From: Tetracentron sinense
Taxonomy: Eukaryota > Streptophyta > Magnoliopsida > Trochodendrales > Trochodendraceae
Reading direction: 5' to 3'
DNA: 64,000 bases
Assembly (NCBI GenBank): GCA_015143295.1
Contig: JABCRI010001343.1
Span: 1,054,001 to 1,118,000, forward strand
The position numbers were made by a program, and so were the translations under genes. Below the pieces are notes generated by a model. It was not told the DNA's origin. It saw only the letters and a program-made list of their open reading frames with translations, and ran no database searches. Positions 1-11,480 of this stretch are shown one piece after another; within the stretch, counting starts at the first letter, position 1; each line of letters starts with the position of its first letter.

Positions 1-3000
1 GGGCTATTTGTAGAACTGTTACTATCTAGGAATGACTTGGAAGTCGAAGGTTTTAAAATTAATCCAACCAACATAGAGTATTTGGAGTATAACTTCACGA
101 GGAAGTTCCAAGCTTTCAAGGAGAACCTTAAGGTTTGGAATAAAGAAACTTTTGGGATGATAGGGAATCTAAGTGAAAAATCATAACCAGATTGGTGTTT
201 TGGAAAGGAGAATAATATCCTTGGCAGGATAGAAATCCATATAAGAAGTGACCTCAAGAACCAATACGAAGAGATCCTGGGGAGAGATGAAACACATTGG
301 AGACAAAATTGAAGGCAGAAGTGGATCAAAGAGGGCGTTGACAACAATTTTTTTTCACATGATCGCAAATGGTAGGAGAAAAAACTTCATATTTATAATA
401 ATGGACCAAGGGGAGCGGTGGGGGATCAATGGGAGATCGAAATGGTCATAATAGAATACTCAAAAAATTTATTTGCAAAAGATTAAACAAAATGTTGGAA
501 AGTGGAAGGTCTAGAATGGGGTAGAATATCACAAGTCAGAATGGCAGGGGAGGATATTTGAAGAAAGAGAAGTCAAAGAAGCAATTGGCGATCTCAACAA
601 GGAAGAAGCACTGCGAAGGGACAGATTTACACTAGGCTTCTACCAAGAATGTTGGGACATAGTGAAGGTTGGCACTATGAAAGTGTTGAATGGATTTTTG
701 GAGACATGTGTTTTAAAAAAAAGTCCAATTGCTACATTCCTTGCCCTTATTCCAAAAAAGGATAAGTTGTTGGGACCAAAGGACTTTAGGCCCATTAGTT
801 TAGTGGGAAGATGTTATAAAACACTATCGAAAACCATAAAAAAAGGGTTCAATGAAGTTCTCGACCAACGGTTTCTCAATCAATCAGACATTTGTTAAAG
901 ATAGGCAAATTCTGGACGAGATTTTTATTGATTCGAAGTGTGTCAAGGAAAGAATGAGGATAGGACAGAAAGGGGTGGTGATCAAATTAGATCTTGAAAA
1001 TCCCTACAATAAGGTGGATTGGGATTTTATGGATTATTCGATTGATATGAAAGGGTTTGGTTGTAGATGGAGAAAATGGATTAAGGGATGCTTATCATCA
1101 GTCTTCTTCTCAATGATTATTAATAGGTCGCCAAAAGGATATTTCAAATCATCACGCAAGATTCAAAATTCGTCAAGGAGACCAACTCTCCCCCTTCATA
1201 TTCACCATTGTAGGAGACTTATTGAGAAGAATCATCTCCAAAGTCAAAATTTCCCACCTTCAATTTGTCGATGACGCCATCTTGTTTCGAGAGGACGACC
1301 CCATTATCGGCTCCAACCTAAAATTTTTGCTCAAATGTTTCTAGACAAAGTTTCAACTTAGATAAGAGTTTGGTAACGAAGGGTATCCCAAATTCTTCGA
1401 GGCAAGGAATAGTCTCTCCGGGTGTCGGCACCAACCCACATGAAATTTTCCCTACTGACACTAGGGTTAGTCGAGGAGTGGGAGTTGAACACACAACCAC
1501 AAGGAGCAAACTCCGGATGCTAGCCAACTGCACCAAATGTGGAGGACTTGGTGATAACTAATCTTGTAGGATAACTTTGATGCGTGGTAAGGAAGTAGCC
1601 AATCTAATATCTTGGTCTACCATTGGGAGAAAACCTAGAATGGTCAAATTTATCCAATCCTTGAAAAAATGGGAAATAGGCTGGCGAGTTAGAAGAAGAA
1701 TTATATCTCTTTGGGAGGTAGGTTCACTCTTTTTCAAAGCAACAAAGGCTAATTGCTAGTCTACTTCCTATCTCTCTTAGTGTAGTCAAAGCATCCAGGC
1801 GACGCCTAGGCGATAGGGGGTTCCCTAGGTGAGGCGATGCCTAGGCGACCAAAATTTATTTATTTTGTTTATATTATATAATATTATATAAGAATTAATG
1901 AGTGCTCACCTAGATCATGATCTAGGCGATAGGGGTCCTGGCTAGGCAGGCTGTGGCCTAGGCAACATTTTGACTACACTGATCTCTGTTTAGAGCGCTT
2001 GAAAATATTATCAAAAAGTTTGAACTGTAGAGGAATTTTCCGTTGGAAGGAAACTATAGCAAAAAAAACCATCTAATTAAAATTGGGAGGAAGTATCCAT
2101 GGCAAAGTCGAAGGGGACTATACATTGGGATATCAAGGAGGAAAATGTGGCTCTACTAGGTAAATAGTTAAGGATATTTCCATTAGTACCGGATAGCACG
2201 TGGTCAAATGATGATTAAAAGTATCTATAGTACAAACATAAACATATGGTATTCTAAACCTGCCAATCGGGTAACCTATCGATGTCCAAGGAAAGTCATC
2301 TCAAATGGTTGTGATACATTCCTACCTTTTATAAGCATCATATTGGTTATGGAAACCAGATTCTCTTTTTGGAGGATCATTGGTGTTGTGAATCCCCTAT
2401 TAAATTTCCATTTCCGCATCTTTTCAAGATAAGCCGTTCCAAAGTTTTTGGTGGTCTCTGATATGGTTGTGTTATCCCTCTTTGGTGGCCTGGAACATCA
2501 ATTTCCGTAGAGCCTTTAAGCCCTTTGATTGACAAGCTTGCTATCCTTCTAGAGTATTTGAAAGGAATCCAAATATTCCCTTTTGAAGTCGATGTTAGGT
2601 CCTAGCCACATAATTCAAATTGTAATTTTTCCAGCACATCTTTCTTTTCATTATTAGTTTGAAGTAAGGAACGGTCCTCTAGCTTCCCACACAAGGTAAT
2701 ATGGAAAACACTTGCCTCCAATGGATAAATAATTCGTTCGTTTGGACATTAGCTGCTAGGAGCATTTGACATCACTTCCTGGTCTTTGTGGGCCTCAAGT
2801 GGGTTCTTCCTAAAGAAATGTTGGGTATGATGCACCAGTGTGGAGCCGACTTCCTTTCCCATTGGGGAAGGCTCGTGTGGAGGTGCACTTTTTATGTGAT
2901 ATTGTGGTCTATTCGGGAAGAAGGGGACAGCAAGATCTTCCATAACAAGAGAAGATCCACAATACAATGGCATCCTGGGTATGCCTCTCATGATTTCAAA

Positions 3001-3335
3001 GGAATAGGAGGAAGCAGTATTGTTAGGGTTTTGAGCAGGCTGATGTCGACAGATTAGCAGTGTTCAGCCTTTTGGGATGGTTGCATGGAGTTAATTGTCT
3101 TTTCTCTTTATATTGCAGCTGCGGTAGGTGGGCTTGGTGTCTTGTGGAATATCTCATTCTTTCTGCCCACTAGGCTCACTTCTTTCGCTGTTGTTTTTTT
3201 GTTTCCTTCTCAATGTACTGATTGATTTAGTATTTTAGTTGGGATGCCTTTGTCATGTTGGCGTCTGTCTTTCTACTTTCTCTTGATCGGCTAATATATT
3301 CTTGTTACTGATCAAGAAAGAAAAAAAAACTTACA
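1..3335 (+). mobile_element. L1-type LINE, 5'-truncated by the window edge, decayed
   Basis: Degenerate non-LTR retrotransposon reading left to right. Reverse transcriptase pieces are visible at about 720-900 (LIPKKD, then KDFRPISLVGRCYK) and 900-1170 (KLDLENPYNKVDWDFMD, then WIKGCLSSVFFSMIINRSP), separated by frameshifts and stops. A C-terminal ORF2 piece lies at about 2750-3000 (GLKWVLPKEMLGMM; FHNKRRS). The 3' end is an A-rich run just after TGATCAAG at about 3310, the same kind of 3' end as the other L1 copies here. No frame is intact, so it cannot encode a working enzyme. A small TIR element sits inside at 1779-1982. The 5' part lies outside the window, so no target duplication can be checked. 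Confidence 0.85.
1779..1982. mobile_element. MITE inside the L1 fragment
   Basis: About 200 bp bounded by inverted AGTGTAGTCAAA and TTTTGACTACACT. The interior is built of palindromic GCCTAGGCG-type motifs around an AT-rich core. TCTCTCTT on the left and TCTCTGTT on the right could be an 8-bp target duplication with one mismatch, which would suit a hAT-type element. It has no coding capacity. Confidence 0.65.
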
Positions 3336-3529
3336 AAGACGCATGGCTGATGACACATCCACTTCAAGAGTCTGCTAAAGATGATTATAACCCACTTTAC
3401 TATTAATATTACCCCTGACACTGTAGATTTCATAACCTCTTTATGAGGTCTTCTTTGAGAAGCACAAGGTGTGTAGTGATTAAACAAATACTCTAGGTCA
3501 CTGACACTTACTGATCAAGTGAAGAAGCA

Positions 3530-3960
3530 AACATGACCAATTGGTTTTGGAGCAGAATGTTGGGAAATAAAGAATGAAAATGTGCACAGAATGAGTTTAG
3601 AGGAGATGAAGTGTAAGGGAGATAGTGAGTGGAAAATAAAATGACAGATAAAAAATGAGCATCATATGAGAAAACCTAGGAGTAGTCCCAATAAGTGATA
3701 GGCTAAAGGAGAAGTCATTTGAGATGGTTTGTTCATGTACAACGAAGGCCATTGACAGAACCATGGAAAAGTGCACTGCTGCTGATAGAAGGTTTTAAAA
3801 AGAGGAGAGGTGACCCAAAAAAGGACGTTGATCAAGGTAGTGAGAAAGGATTTGAAGGCATATGTGCCAGTAAATGATATGAGTGTTGATAGAATGGAAT
3901 GGTGTAACAGGATTTGGGTGGCCGATTCTCAATTCATTGGGACGATGCTTATATGGTTGA
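3530..3960 (+). mobile_element. RTE-type LINE 3' relic
   Basis: Degenerate plus-strand reading with YGAECWEIKNENVHRMSLEE, then RWFGHVQRRP, then RRGDPKK, RKDLKAYVPVNDMSVDRMEW and NRIWVADS across several frames. This is the characteristic C-terminal end of plant RTE-clade LINE reverse transcriptases. It is too short and broken to encode anything. It lies just upstream of the first visible host exon and is unrelated to the neighbouring L1. Confidence 0.7.
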
Positions 3961-4595
3961 TGATGAAAATTCTAGCATGCAAGTATCTACTTCAGCTTGA
4001 AGAATGGAGCACAGGAGGTCAATGTAATGGCACTTCTGCCATTACATGCCACTATTATCTTTCTTTCCCCTCTCCTTGTGCATGTATACTATTCCTTTGT
4101 GCTAGCATTTTGGTCCATAATAATTTAAAACCATGTCATTAATTATAGAATGGCGTGGTTGTGGGTTTTCTTTCAAAACTATGCTTGACTATTTCTCTAA
4201 GAAAGCAGTTATAAGTTGTGTGATATCCATTGATGATCTTTTTTTCGTTGATTTGTTGGTTAAGCAAAACTTAGAATTATTAGACTGTTTGAAAGTTTTA
4301 TTTGTACATTTTTTCATAGTTTGAAAAGAAAATTTGGCATAGGAAAAAAATAAAGAAAATGAGATACTACAGATATTTGGCATAGGAGTTGTCTCATCAC
4401 CTATGAATGTGCTATAATGGAGATGTATATAACAATAGTACACTGAAGTATATGCCTTAACTCAAAATTTATATCTATAGTATAAAACGTGAAAGGTTTT
4501 TTATCAATTGAAACTTCTTTTCCTTTCTTGTGTACAATTATATACTTGAGCCGTACCTAAATCATTGTGTGAAGAAGTATTTGTTTCTTTCTCAG

Positions 4596-4732
4596 GACGT
4601 TGTGATAATTGCACCAACTCAAAAAGGGAGCGGGACATGTCTAGAGAAGCTTTTCTATTGATGTCTTGCATACAATCTTGTGGAGGTTGTTGGGGGCTCA
4701 ACATGCCAGTAGACATTCTTCGTGGATCTCGT
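4596..4732 (+). CDS. RecQ helicase exon: zinc site and start of RQC
   Basis: Acceptor TTTCTCAG ends at 4595 and donor GTAAGC starts at 4733. The first two bases complete a codon from an exon outside the window, and the exon ends in phase 0. It encodes CDNC, the second half of the RecQ four-cysteine zinc site, then SREAFLLMSCIQSCGG and MPVDILRGSR. In human WRN the same order occurs (CDNC, QAFKLLSAV, LPILFLRGS). The segment lies between the zinc site and the first helices of the winged-helix domain that binds duplex DNA. The preceding cysteines and helicase motifs were not found upstream, where only an RTE relic and an L1 fragment lie. Confidence 0.92.
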
Positions 4733-5153
4733 GTAAGCCTTTGTTTGTATGTTAATAATATTATCTTGGTGATATTGTATCAAGGCGTTTTTCTTAGTTA
4801 TTGTCAGTATAGGTGGGATTGTTTTTGTTTCCCCCCCTAATTTCTGTTCCCTACCCTTGTTAGTAGAGCTTAAGACAGGGCTGGAACTTTCAATTTTAAT
4901 GAGTGATTGACATCAATTTAGGGAGTTAAAGACATTTGTAGACACCCTGTTTTACCCGGGAGTTTTTCTTCTTCTTTAACTCCACTTCTCCAAGGCTTTC
5001 CCAAGCACTCTTGTCACACCTTAGCATACCCCATAGCTTACCCTCACCTCATTTCATGTGGGACCCCCAAAACCCAAAAGCAAAAAGCAAACAAAAACTA
5101 AAAAGCAAAAAAAAGCAAAAAGTCAAAGAAGGGAAGAAAAAAAGAAAGCAATG

Positions 5154-5455
5154 CTTTGGTCGTTTATGTCATAAACGACCAAAGCTTTGTGGGCTGAAAT
5201 GCTTCGGTCGTTTATGTCATAAACGACCCTCCTTTTTTGGCTTTGAAAAATTGGTCGTTTTTGATAAAAACGACCCGATTTTTTATGCTTACTTTGTGAA
5301 GTCGTTTATATTAAAAACGACCCGAGCTTGACCCGTAACTACCCATGTGCGAGGGAATCTTTTCCGTTACAAAAGGGGATTTTTTGGTCGTTTTTACCAA
5401 AAACGACTTGACCATTTTGGCCTATTTTCTCCCTGTCGTTTTTAACAAAAACGAC
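5154..5455. repeat. Six regularly spaced GTCGTTT...AAACGAC palindromes
   Basis: Palindromes are centred at about 5169, 5217, 5264, 5311, 5397 and 5445, giving spacings of 48, 47, 47, 86 and 48 bp. Each has GTCGTTT on the left and AAACGAC on the right around a short, variable AT-rich centre. The first is perfect over 31 bp (5154-5184). They sit 190-490 bp upstream of the TATA box of the solo LTR, in the presumed U3. Confidence 0.9.
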
Positions 5456-5643
5456 CAGACTAATACTCAAATTTTTGTCCATCAACTCTTATGGTATATT
5501 AACTTTCTTTGGACCAAAATACCCTCAATATTTTCAAGTTTCCAGGGATTTCGTCCAAACAATTAAAAAAATGACTTTTATGTCCCTAAAATTGTTTAGT
5601 CCCACATTGGAAATGGATGAGTTTTTCCCCTCAACCTCTCCCC

Positions 5644-5651
5644 TATAAATA
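5644..5651 (+). promoter_or_regulatory. TATA box of the solo LTR
   Basis: TATAAATA lies in a pyrimidine-rich context, about 700 bp inside the LTR, with no competing TATA nearby. Transcription from it would start near 5675. Whether it is active cannot be seen from sequence. Confidence 0.5.
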
Positions 5652-6054
5652 CCTCACCCCTTTACCCCATTTGACACCACTCTTACTAGCCAAAACTCTG
5701 CAAAAAAGAGACTAAGAAAGCCATGCTTTGCAAGGCATTCTAAGTCTTGAAAAAAAAAATTTTCTTTTATCCTTGTCCCTTTGCCCCAAAATTCCCTAAG
5801 TCCCAAGAGAGTTAGAAGAAGAAAGCCTTGGAGAGGAGAAAGAAGGAGAAAGAAGGAGAGCTTGGAGCATTTGGGAAAAGCTTGAAGATTTAATTTCAAG
5901 TGGGTCTCCAACCCATATAGGTAGGCCAACACCCTACCTCATCTCATTTCCTTTGTACTACTTCTCTTCTTTACCCTCTCTTTTATTTTTTTATGATGTG
6001 AGCCTTAGGTAATCTTTAAGACCTACCCCCCTTTTCTTCAAGTAGTTTGGACCC

Positions 6055-6410
6055 TCCTATGACGCGTTTCGCCGATTAGGGGGCTTCAAATGGAAGGAAG
6101 AGGGGTAGGAACCCTTAGGTCTTTTTTTTTTTTTTTAAAATTATTTCCTTTTAAAAAAAAAAAAAATGATGTATGGGCCAAGTCGTTAAAATTCTCCCCC
6201 CTCTTTGCTCTAATGCTCATTAAGGACCCCCTAAGACGCGTTTCGCTGAATTGGGGCTCCTTGTGAGATATGAGATATAGAGATATCCATAAACCCACAT
6301 TTTCGTTCTCATTATTGCTTGAGCATTGTAATGAAGTGCTCCTCTTCTCCTTAAAATGTTCATTAAGGACCCCCTACGACGCGTTTCGCCGAATTGGGGC
6401 TCTTTGTGAA
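6055..6410. repeat. Three copies of a GACGCGTTTCG repeat
   Basis: The core GACGCGTTTCGC(C/T)GA, preceded by GGACC and followed by a G-rich stretch, occurs at 6061, 6235 and 6378. The intervals of 174 and 143 bp hold related but diverged sequence. The array is part of the solo LTR. Confidence 0.8.
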
Positions 6411-6481
6411 TAATAAGGAAAAGAGGGGTATTCCATTCATTGTTAGACACATGTTTGTTTTAAAAAAAAATCCTTTTATTT

Positions 6482-6960
6482 TCCTTTTTATCATCATTTT
6501 ATGCAATATAACGATGTCTAATCTTTCTAGATTAGAGTCGTTATAATGCCGATTTTTAGATAGATTTTTATCATTATTTTAGACAATATAACGATGTCTA
6601 ATCTTTTTAGATTAGAGTCGTTATAATGTCAATTTTTATATAGATTTTTATCACCATTTTATGCAATATAACGATGTCTAATCTTTCTAGATTAGAGTCG
6701 TTATAATGCCAATTTTTAGATAGATTTTTATCATCATTTTAGACAATATAACGATGTCTAATCTTTCTAGATTAGAGTCGTTATAATACCGATTCTTAGA
6801 TAGATTTTTATCATCATTTTATGCAATATAACGATGTCTAATCTTTCTAGATTAGAGTCGTTATAATGCCGATTTTTAGATAATTTTTTCATCATCATTT
6901 CATGTGTTCTAACGATATCTAATCTTTCTAGATTAGAGTCGTTATAATTCTTCAGAAATT
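6482..6960. repeat. 80-bp tandem repeat, six copies, each a hairpin
   Basis: The marker ACGATGTCTAATC recurs at 6511, 6591, 6671, 6751, 6831 and about 6912, an 80-bp period. Each unit holds the inverted pair TATAACGA..TCTAATC and GATTAGAGTCGTTATA around a 6-base loop. The bases just before alternate ATGC, AGAC, ATGC, AGAC, ATGC, so there is a 160-bp higher-order period. The last copy is diverged. The array lies in the 3' half of the solo LTR. Confidence 0.92.
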
Positions 6961-7246
6961 AGAATTTCATTAATCATTTTCTTTAAGCCGATTTATTAAA
7001 GATTTTTAAGGGAATTTTGAAATCATAGGTTACCGTCTTTGGACAGGTGATTTGGGGTGCCTAACACCTTCCCCAAATCACAATAGAACCTCCTTTCCCG
7101 GGATCTCATTATGATTTCGCATTGATTTTATTTTAAAATGAATTTCGGTGACCAATCACACCATAACTCGATGATTGGTGGCGACTCAAAGTTCTTTCTC
7201 TTCAAAAACATTTTTCGAAAAAAAAAGGTCGCTATCTCACAACATT

Positions 7247-9636
7247 GAATTTGAATAATTATATTTTCCTCTTTTCCTGTCCTTCTCTCCTTTCTTTCCT
7301 CTTCATTAATCTATTGGGTACCAGAATAAATACTGAAGTCCAAGTTGGCCATTGCCATTAGAATAATCTATTGACCTCATCGTGTTGTACTGCTCATATT
7401 AGTAGCTGTAAGGCTAGTGCCGGCACCATGGAGAACTTTTTCCATTTGGAATTCCTAACCATTGATTGGAACATGTATAGTATCCCAAACAGGCTACAGT
7501 GAATTTGCACCGTACTCTTGATCAATGCAGAAAGTTAAATTTGATGGACATGGCATATCACTTTCAAATTGGACTGGGATCAAAGACTAGCAGGTTTAAG
7601 GAACATTTTTGAATAAGTATTTGAGCTTTTGTTTTTGCCTTCTCAGGACTTGTTAGGGTAGCTATGTCTATAGACACAGAAGTCATTGCATTGTTGAACG
7701 GCATTCACCTGGCTTATGATTTTGTTGAGTGTATGCTTTGTAGTTAAGAAGATTAAATCTCGTCATCAGTTGGTTATAAAATGGCTCTGCCCTTCCATGT
7801 TATTTTCCCCATTCTCTTTGATACTGTCTATCCAAAAGAAAAAAACATGCTCTGCATATCCCAAATTCATTAAGAGGTCAATATGATGCTAATAAGTTAG
7901 CCACTTTAGTTGTTTTTTGGAGTGTTCTAGACTTCTGGTTACCTGGATCATATACCCATTCAGTCACGCTACAATTTCCCATGAAGAGCCTGCTGGTTTT
8001 CAACTTATATACCTAAATTTAGTCATATTTTAAAGATAATTAAGGACCAAAAAAAAAAAATATTTTTTTTATTCTTGGTCAAATCTCGATCATGGGATCT
8101 TTCTAGTCCAAAGTTTGGTTTTCACTCTAGTTTCTTTCCTATCTTACCAACACATTGAAAAGTGAAGATTCAACGTGAGTGTACAGGAAGTGTGGACGTT
8201 TTTTTCTGTATATATTCCACCACTCTCTAGACTCGATCTTTATTAGTCAATTTCAATGCTGTCTGACTGCATTGTCTGTTTCTTTGATTTGTTTGATGCT
8301 TTAATTTAACTAAATGTCAAAAGTGTATCACACGACCCACTTATCAAAAGAAAAAGAGAAGTTTAGACAACCCAATAATTTCAGGAAGTCAACCCAAAAG
8401 ATAGCCCACCCGAGATGGACGTTGGGGAAGGCATAAGATTTAAGTACCAGATGAAAGCTCCAGGGCGAGTGTTAAATGTCACCCGTTTGCATATAAGAAA
8501 TTGTTGGAAATTATTGATGGGTCTTTCTGTATCTTGCATGTGATCATAGGCACTGAATTGGCCGTCTCACCTGAAATACTGGAAAATAGTTTGCATCTGA
8601 TAATTTGTCTATTTCTCTTTTAATCTTACTGGAAAATAACTATTGTGAACTTGAAGCATTGTATTATTGCACTGTTTAGCCTGGAGTTGATACTTTATGA
8701 CACTTTTGCCATGGGGAAATCAATTTAATTTTTAGAATATGGATCATGAGCATATTTTGCATTGGGGGTACTTAGACTCTAGTGAGCTCCAAATTAAGAG
8801 GGATGTGGTTGATGTTTTTTTGGATAATAATGGAAAGATCCATTCCAGTGCTTGGTGAAGCTTATTTATTCTGAATAAGGTACACATCACATTACTTGAT
8901 TTCACGTCCTAAAAGGGTTATTTGAGTTCAAGTGCGATTCAGTATTATAGAATACTGTAACTAAAACTTACCTTTTCAAACTATTTAATAGTTTAGTGGG
9001 TCAAAATGCTAAGATTACTGAAGTTTCTGTAGTTTTTTTTATTTATTTATCTCAGAGTGGTTTAGATCATCTGAGGTTTCCATCTCCTAGAAAAGAAATG
9101 CCTCGTTTCACTGAAAAAACCAAGTTCCTTGCTTCACTTCACACTTCTAATTTTGTGCAAGACCCAATACTTATAGTGGAAATATTTGTCTCTATGTATT
9201 ATCACAGGGCTTAGAATTTGAAAACACAACTTGGAGTGGAGTTACCTGAGCTGGATGAACATAAGTCCATTCATCTAATTTTTCACTCTGTTGTTTTTAT
9301 CAACTTTTCTTGAATGCTATAGAAAAGTTGGAATTGGGAAGTCCCTCATAAGACCCAGCCAAGACTTTTGTGTGACAAACAGAAAATCTAGTCACTGTTT
9401 GACCTGGCTTTGGGTCTTGGTTGGATTGAATTGACCCCTCCACAGTTGAAATCAATTAGTTGGAATTTAAGCGTTGTCCTTCTTGAAGAACTACTCATTC
9501 CAATGACTTAATCTTCTCCTTGCATGCCTCAAAATCAAGTTCTTTGGTCAGCATTTTGTTGTCAGGTATTGATCATTCATTATTCTACGATTATGATTTC
9601 TGTGGTAATATGCCACTTTATCAAGATTATTTGTCC
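7247..9636. other. Intron sequence, little recognisable
   Basis: Part of the 14.1-kb intron between the first two visible exons. Around 7640-7850 a plus-strand reading (RVAMSIDTEVIALLNGIHLA) weakly resembles the RNase H tail of plant LINEs and ends in an A-rich stretch, so a LINE scrap is possible. Nothing else is recognised; the short frame at 8996-9214 matches no family I know. Confidence 0.4.
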
Positions 9637-10018
9637 GAATGTGTTATTATCCCCAATAGCTTATGACTCAATCACCCTACCTTTTGGTATATTGGTTAGG
9701 TTCCTAACATTTGGTATCTGATTTGGCACTACCTTTGGCATTACCTTTCGAGTTCAAGTCTCGAAGGGGGGTGAGATGGAAAAAGGGCTACTTGGATACC
9801 ACGGGTCAGAGTGAGAGCCACCATAGGGAAAAAGTTACTTGAATACCACGGGCTATTAAAAGAAAGAGGTTAGAGTGAAAGCCACCACAAAGAGGGCCGT
9901 CGTGGACGTTGGCTGCAGAGCGTGGTGGTATGTTATGATCCCCAATAGCTTATGAGTCTTAACTTTCTGCTCCTTAATCACCCTAGGGCCTTTTGGAGTA
10001 TTGGTTGGGTTCCTATCA
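9637..10018 (+). repeat. Imperfect direct repeat about 295 bp apart
   Basis: ATCCCCAATAGCTTATGA at about 9648 recurs at about 9939. Both copies continue with a similar AATCACCCTA, CCTTTTGG and TATTGGTT(A/G)GGTTCCTA. Between them are two diverged copies of a GAG(A/T)GAAAGCCACCA-like motif. This could be a small LTR-bearing (TRIM-like) unit or a rearranged copia end; it abuts the copia 5' LTR remnant. Confidence 0.55.
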
Positions 10019-11480
10019 TTATTTGATATAGAAATAAAGTTTTTTTAGGGATCATAGATACTCTCTACATTTCCCCTATTTTTCTCTTCTCCCTATATTA
10101 AATTGTTCTTATATTTTATCTTAGTATCGAAGCACAATCTAGTTTTCTGTTTATTTCTTCTTTTCTTCTCTTTCCTTTTATTTGGAGAAGTAAACCCTAG
10201 ACCACTGAGTTGGTATGAAACTTAGGATTTCATTGTTTGGATGGGTTGGTTGAACCCATGAACAATGCTGTGGTTTTAATGATGAATAAGCTCGTATTTA
10301 GATTCTTAAACGACAGCCTCTGTCGTCCCTAAATCGGGTCTATGTCTATGTCCCAGAGTGAAGAGAGCAGACTGAGTGCTATGCTACACAAGCTGGTGGG
10401 TGATAGATTTGTTTTTGCCGCTTATGTCATAAAAGGGAGGTAAAGGGGTGCAAAGAGTTCCGGTAAAGATACTACGGAGAATAATGAGAGGCAATTAAAG
10501 TATCACCACATTGGCAGTCTACGACACACAAGGGAGACATATTGGGACCTGCAAGGTCACCCAATCAAGTTTACTAGCTCTAATCCTACAAAATATATGG
10601 CTTCCTCAGGTACTAATTTTGTAGCTCTTGCAAAAGCACCGTCTATTTCTCTGGATGTATCTTATCAGGGTTTAAATTCATCTAGGAAGTTACTTTTTTA
10701 AAGACAAATCGGAGAGCCTTTGATGCATGTTGACTAAACTGGAAGGTCCTACCACCTCCACCCTCACCTTTGTTTATACTTGTACTTCTGCTTCAGCTAA
10801 CAGTGTTTCTCTTAACTCCTCTGCCCATTCTTGAATCATAGATTTAGGAGTATCATATCACATTTCAGATATGCCATTACTTTTTCCTTCATATGATATT
10901 TTTTCTAGTAGAGACAGTTTGAATTACTGATGTGTCCTTCGACTCCTTTCTTCGGTACCGGGGGAAAGTAAATGTTAATGTTTCATGTTTATCTCTATCT
11001 TCACTTCTTCAATTCTCCACATTAACTTTGCCACTAGTCTTTTGTATGCTAGTAGTATTATTGAGACTTTGAGACCATTAACTGTAGTCACTTTTTCCCT
11101 ACTCATTGTCTTAAAGGATTTGGAGATGAGGAAAATGATTTGCAATGGTCGTGAAGATGGTGACCTTTATCTCATTGATACGTTAACCTTCTTGGCTCCT
11201 CATGAGTATCAGTCTAGAGTAGTGGTAGTCTTGTCAATAAATATGGGCTAATGCATCCAGTTAGGTCATTTCTCTGTTCAATCTTTGGAATGGTTGTTTT
11301 CTGGTTTATTAGGTTCATTGACCTCTATTGATTTCCTGTGTGAAACTTGTGAACTTGCAAAGCATTGTCATACTTGTTTTGCTTTAAGTAATAATAGAAA
11401 TATTGTTCCTTTTGCTATTGTTCATTCAGATTTTTGGGGTTTAACTCCAACTGTTTCTTTATTTGACTATAAATACTTTG
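10019..11480 (+). mobile_element. Ty1/copia element, 5' portion (decayed)
   Basis: The first 100 bp match the R-U5 part of the 3' LTR found at 18540-18649, so this is a truncated 5' LTR. TAGTATCGAAGCACA near 10124 is a decayed primer-binding site of the initiator-Met type (TGGTATCAGAGC). A Gag zinc-knuckle relic lies near 10490-10560 (HTRETYWDLQGHP), a protease relic near 10830-10890 (IIDLGVSYHISDM), and the pre-integrase and integrase start at about 11110-11470 (CETCELAKH, IVHSDFWGLTP). Many stops are present. The element is interrupted near 11480 by a minus-strand copia fragment and resumes near 17395 in the reverse transcriptase. Confidence 0.8.

Larger units (their letters stand above)
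4937..7241 (+). mobile_element. Solo LTR (probably Ty3/gypsy, Tat-like), 2305 bp
   Basis: The element begins TGTAGACACCC and ends CTATCTCACA (TG...CA). It is flanked by an exact 5-bp target duplication ACATT at 4932-4936 and 7242-7246. No internal coding region or second LTR is present, so it is best read as a solo LTR left by recombination. A TATA box on the plus strand at 5644-5651 fits a U3-R boundary. Upstream of it are six GTCGTTT/AAACGAC palindromes; downstream are three copies of a GACGCGTTTCG motif and six 80-bp hairpin repeats. A GGTGGCGACTC motif near 7178 and GGTGCCTAACACCTTCC near 7057 recall LTR ends of plant Tat/Ogre elements; that family call is from memory and less certain than the boundaries. 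Confidence 0.88.

Noticed and set aside
4133-4324. Upstream exon of the helicase in the plus-strand frame before 4596
   Set aside because: The translation lacks the expected CRR.-.L..YFGE pattern that precedes CDNC in RecQ proteins, and no donor in the needed phase is evident.
6482-6960. 80-bp repeats as a CRISPR array
   Set aside because: No unique spacers: the entire 80-bp unit repeats, and the sequence is plant nuclear DNA within an LTR.
8996-9214. 72-codon plus-strand frame as a host exon
   Set aside because: The exons at 4596-4732 and 18853-18961 join directly to a continuous RQC domain, so no exon is needed between them, and no family match is recognised.
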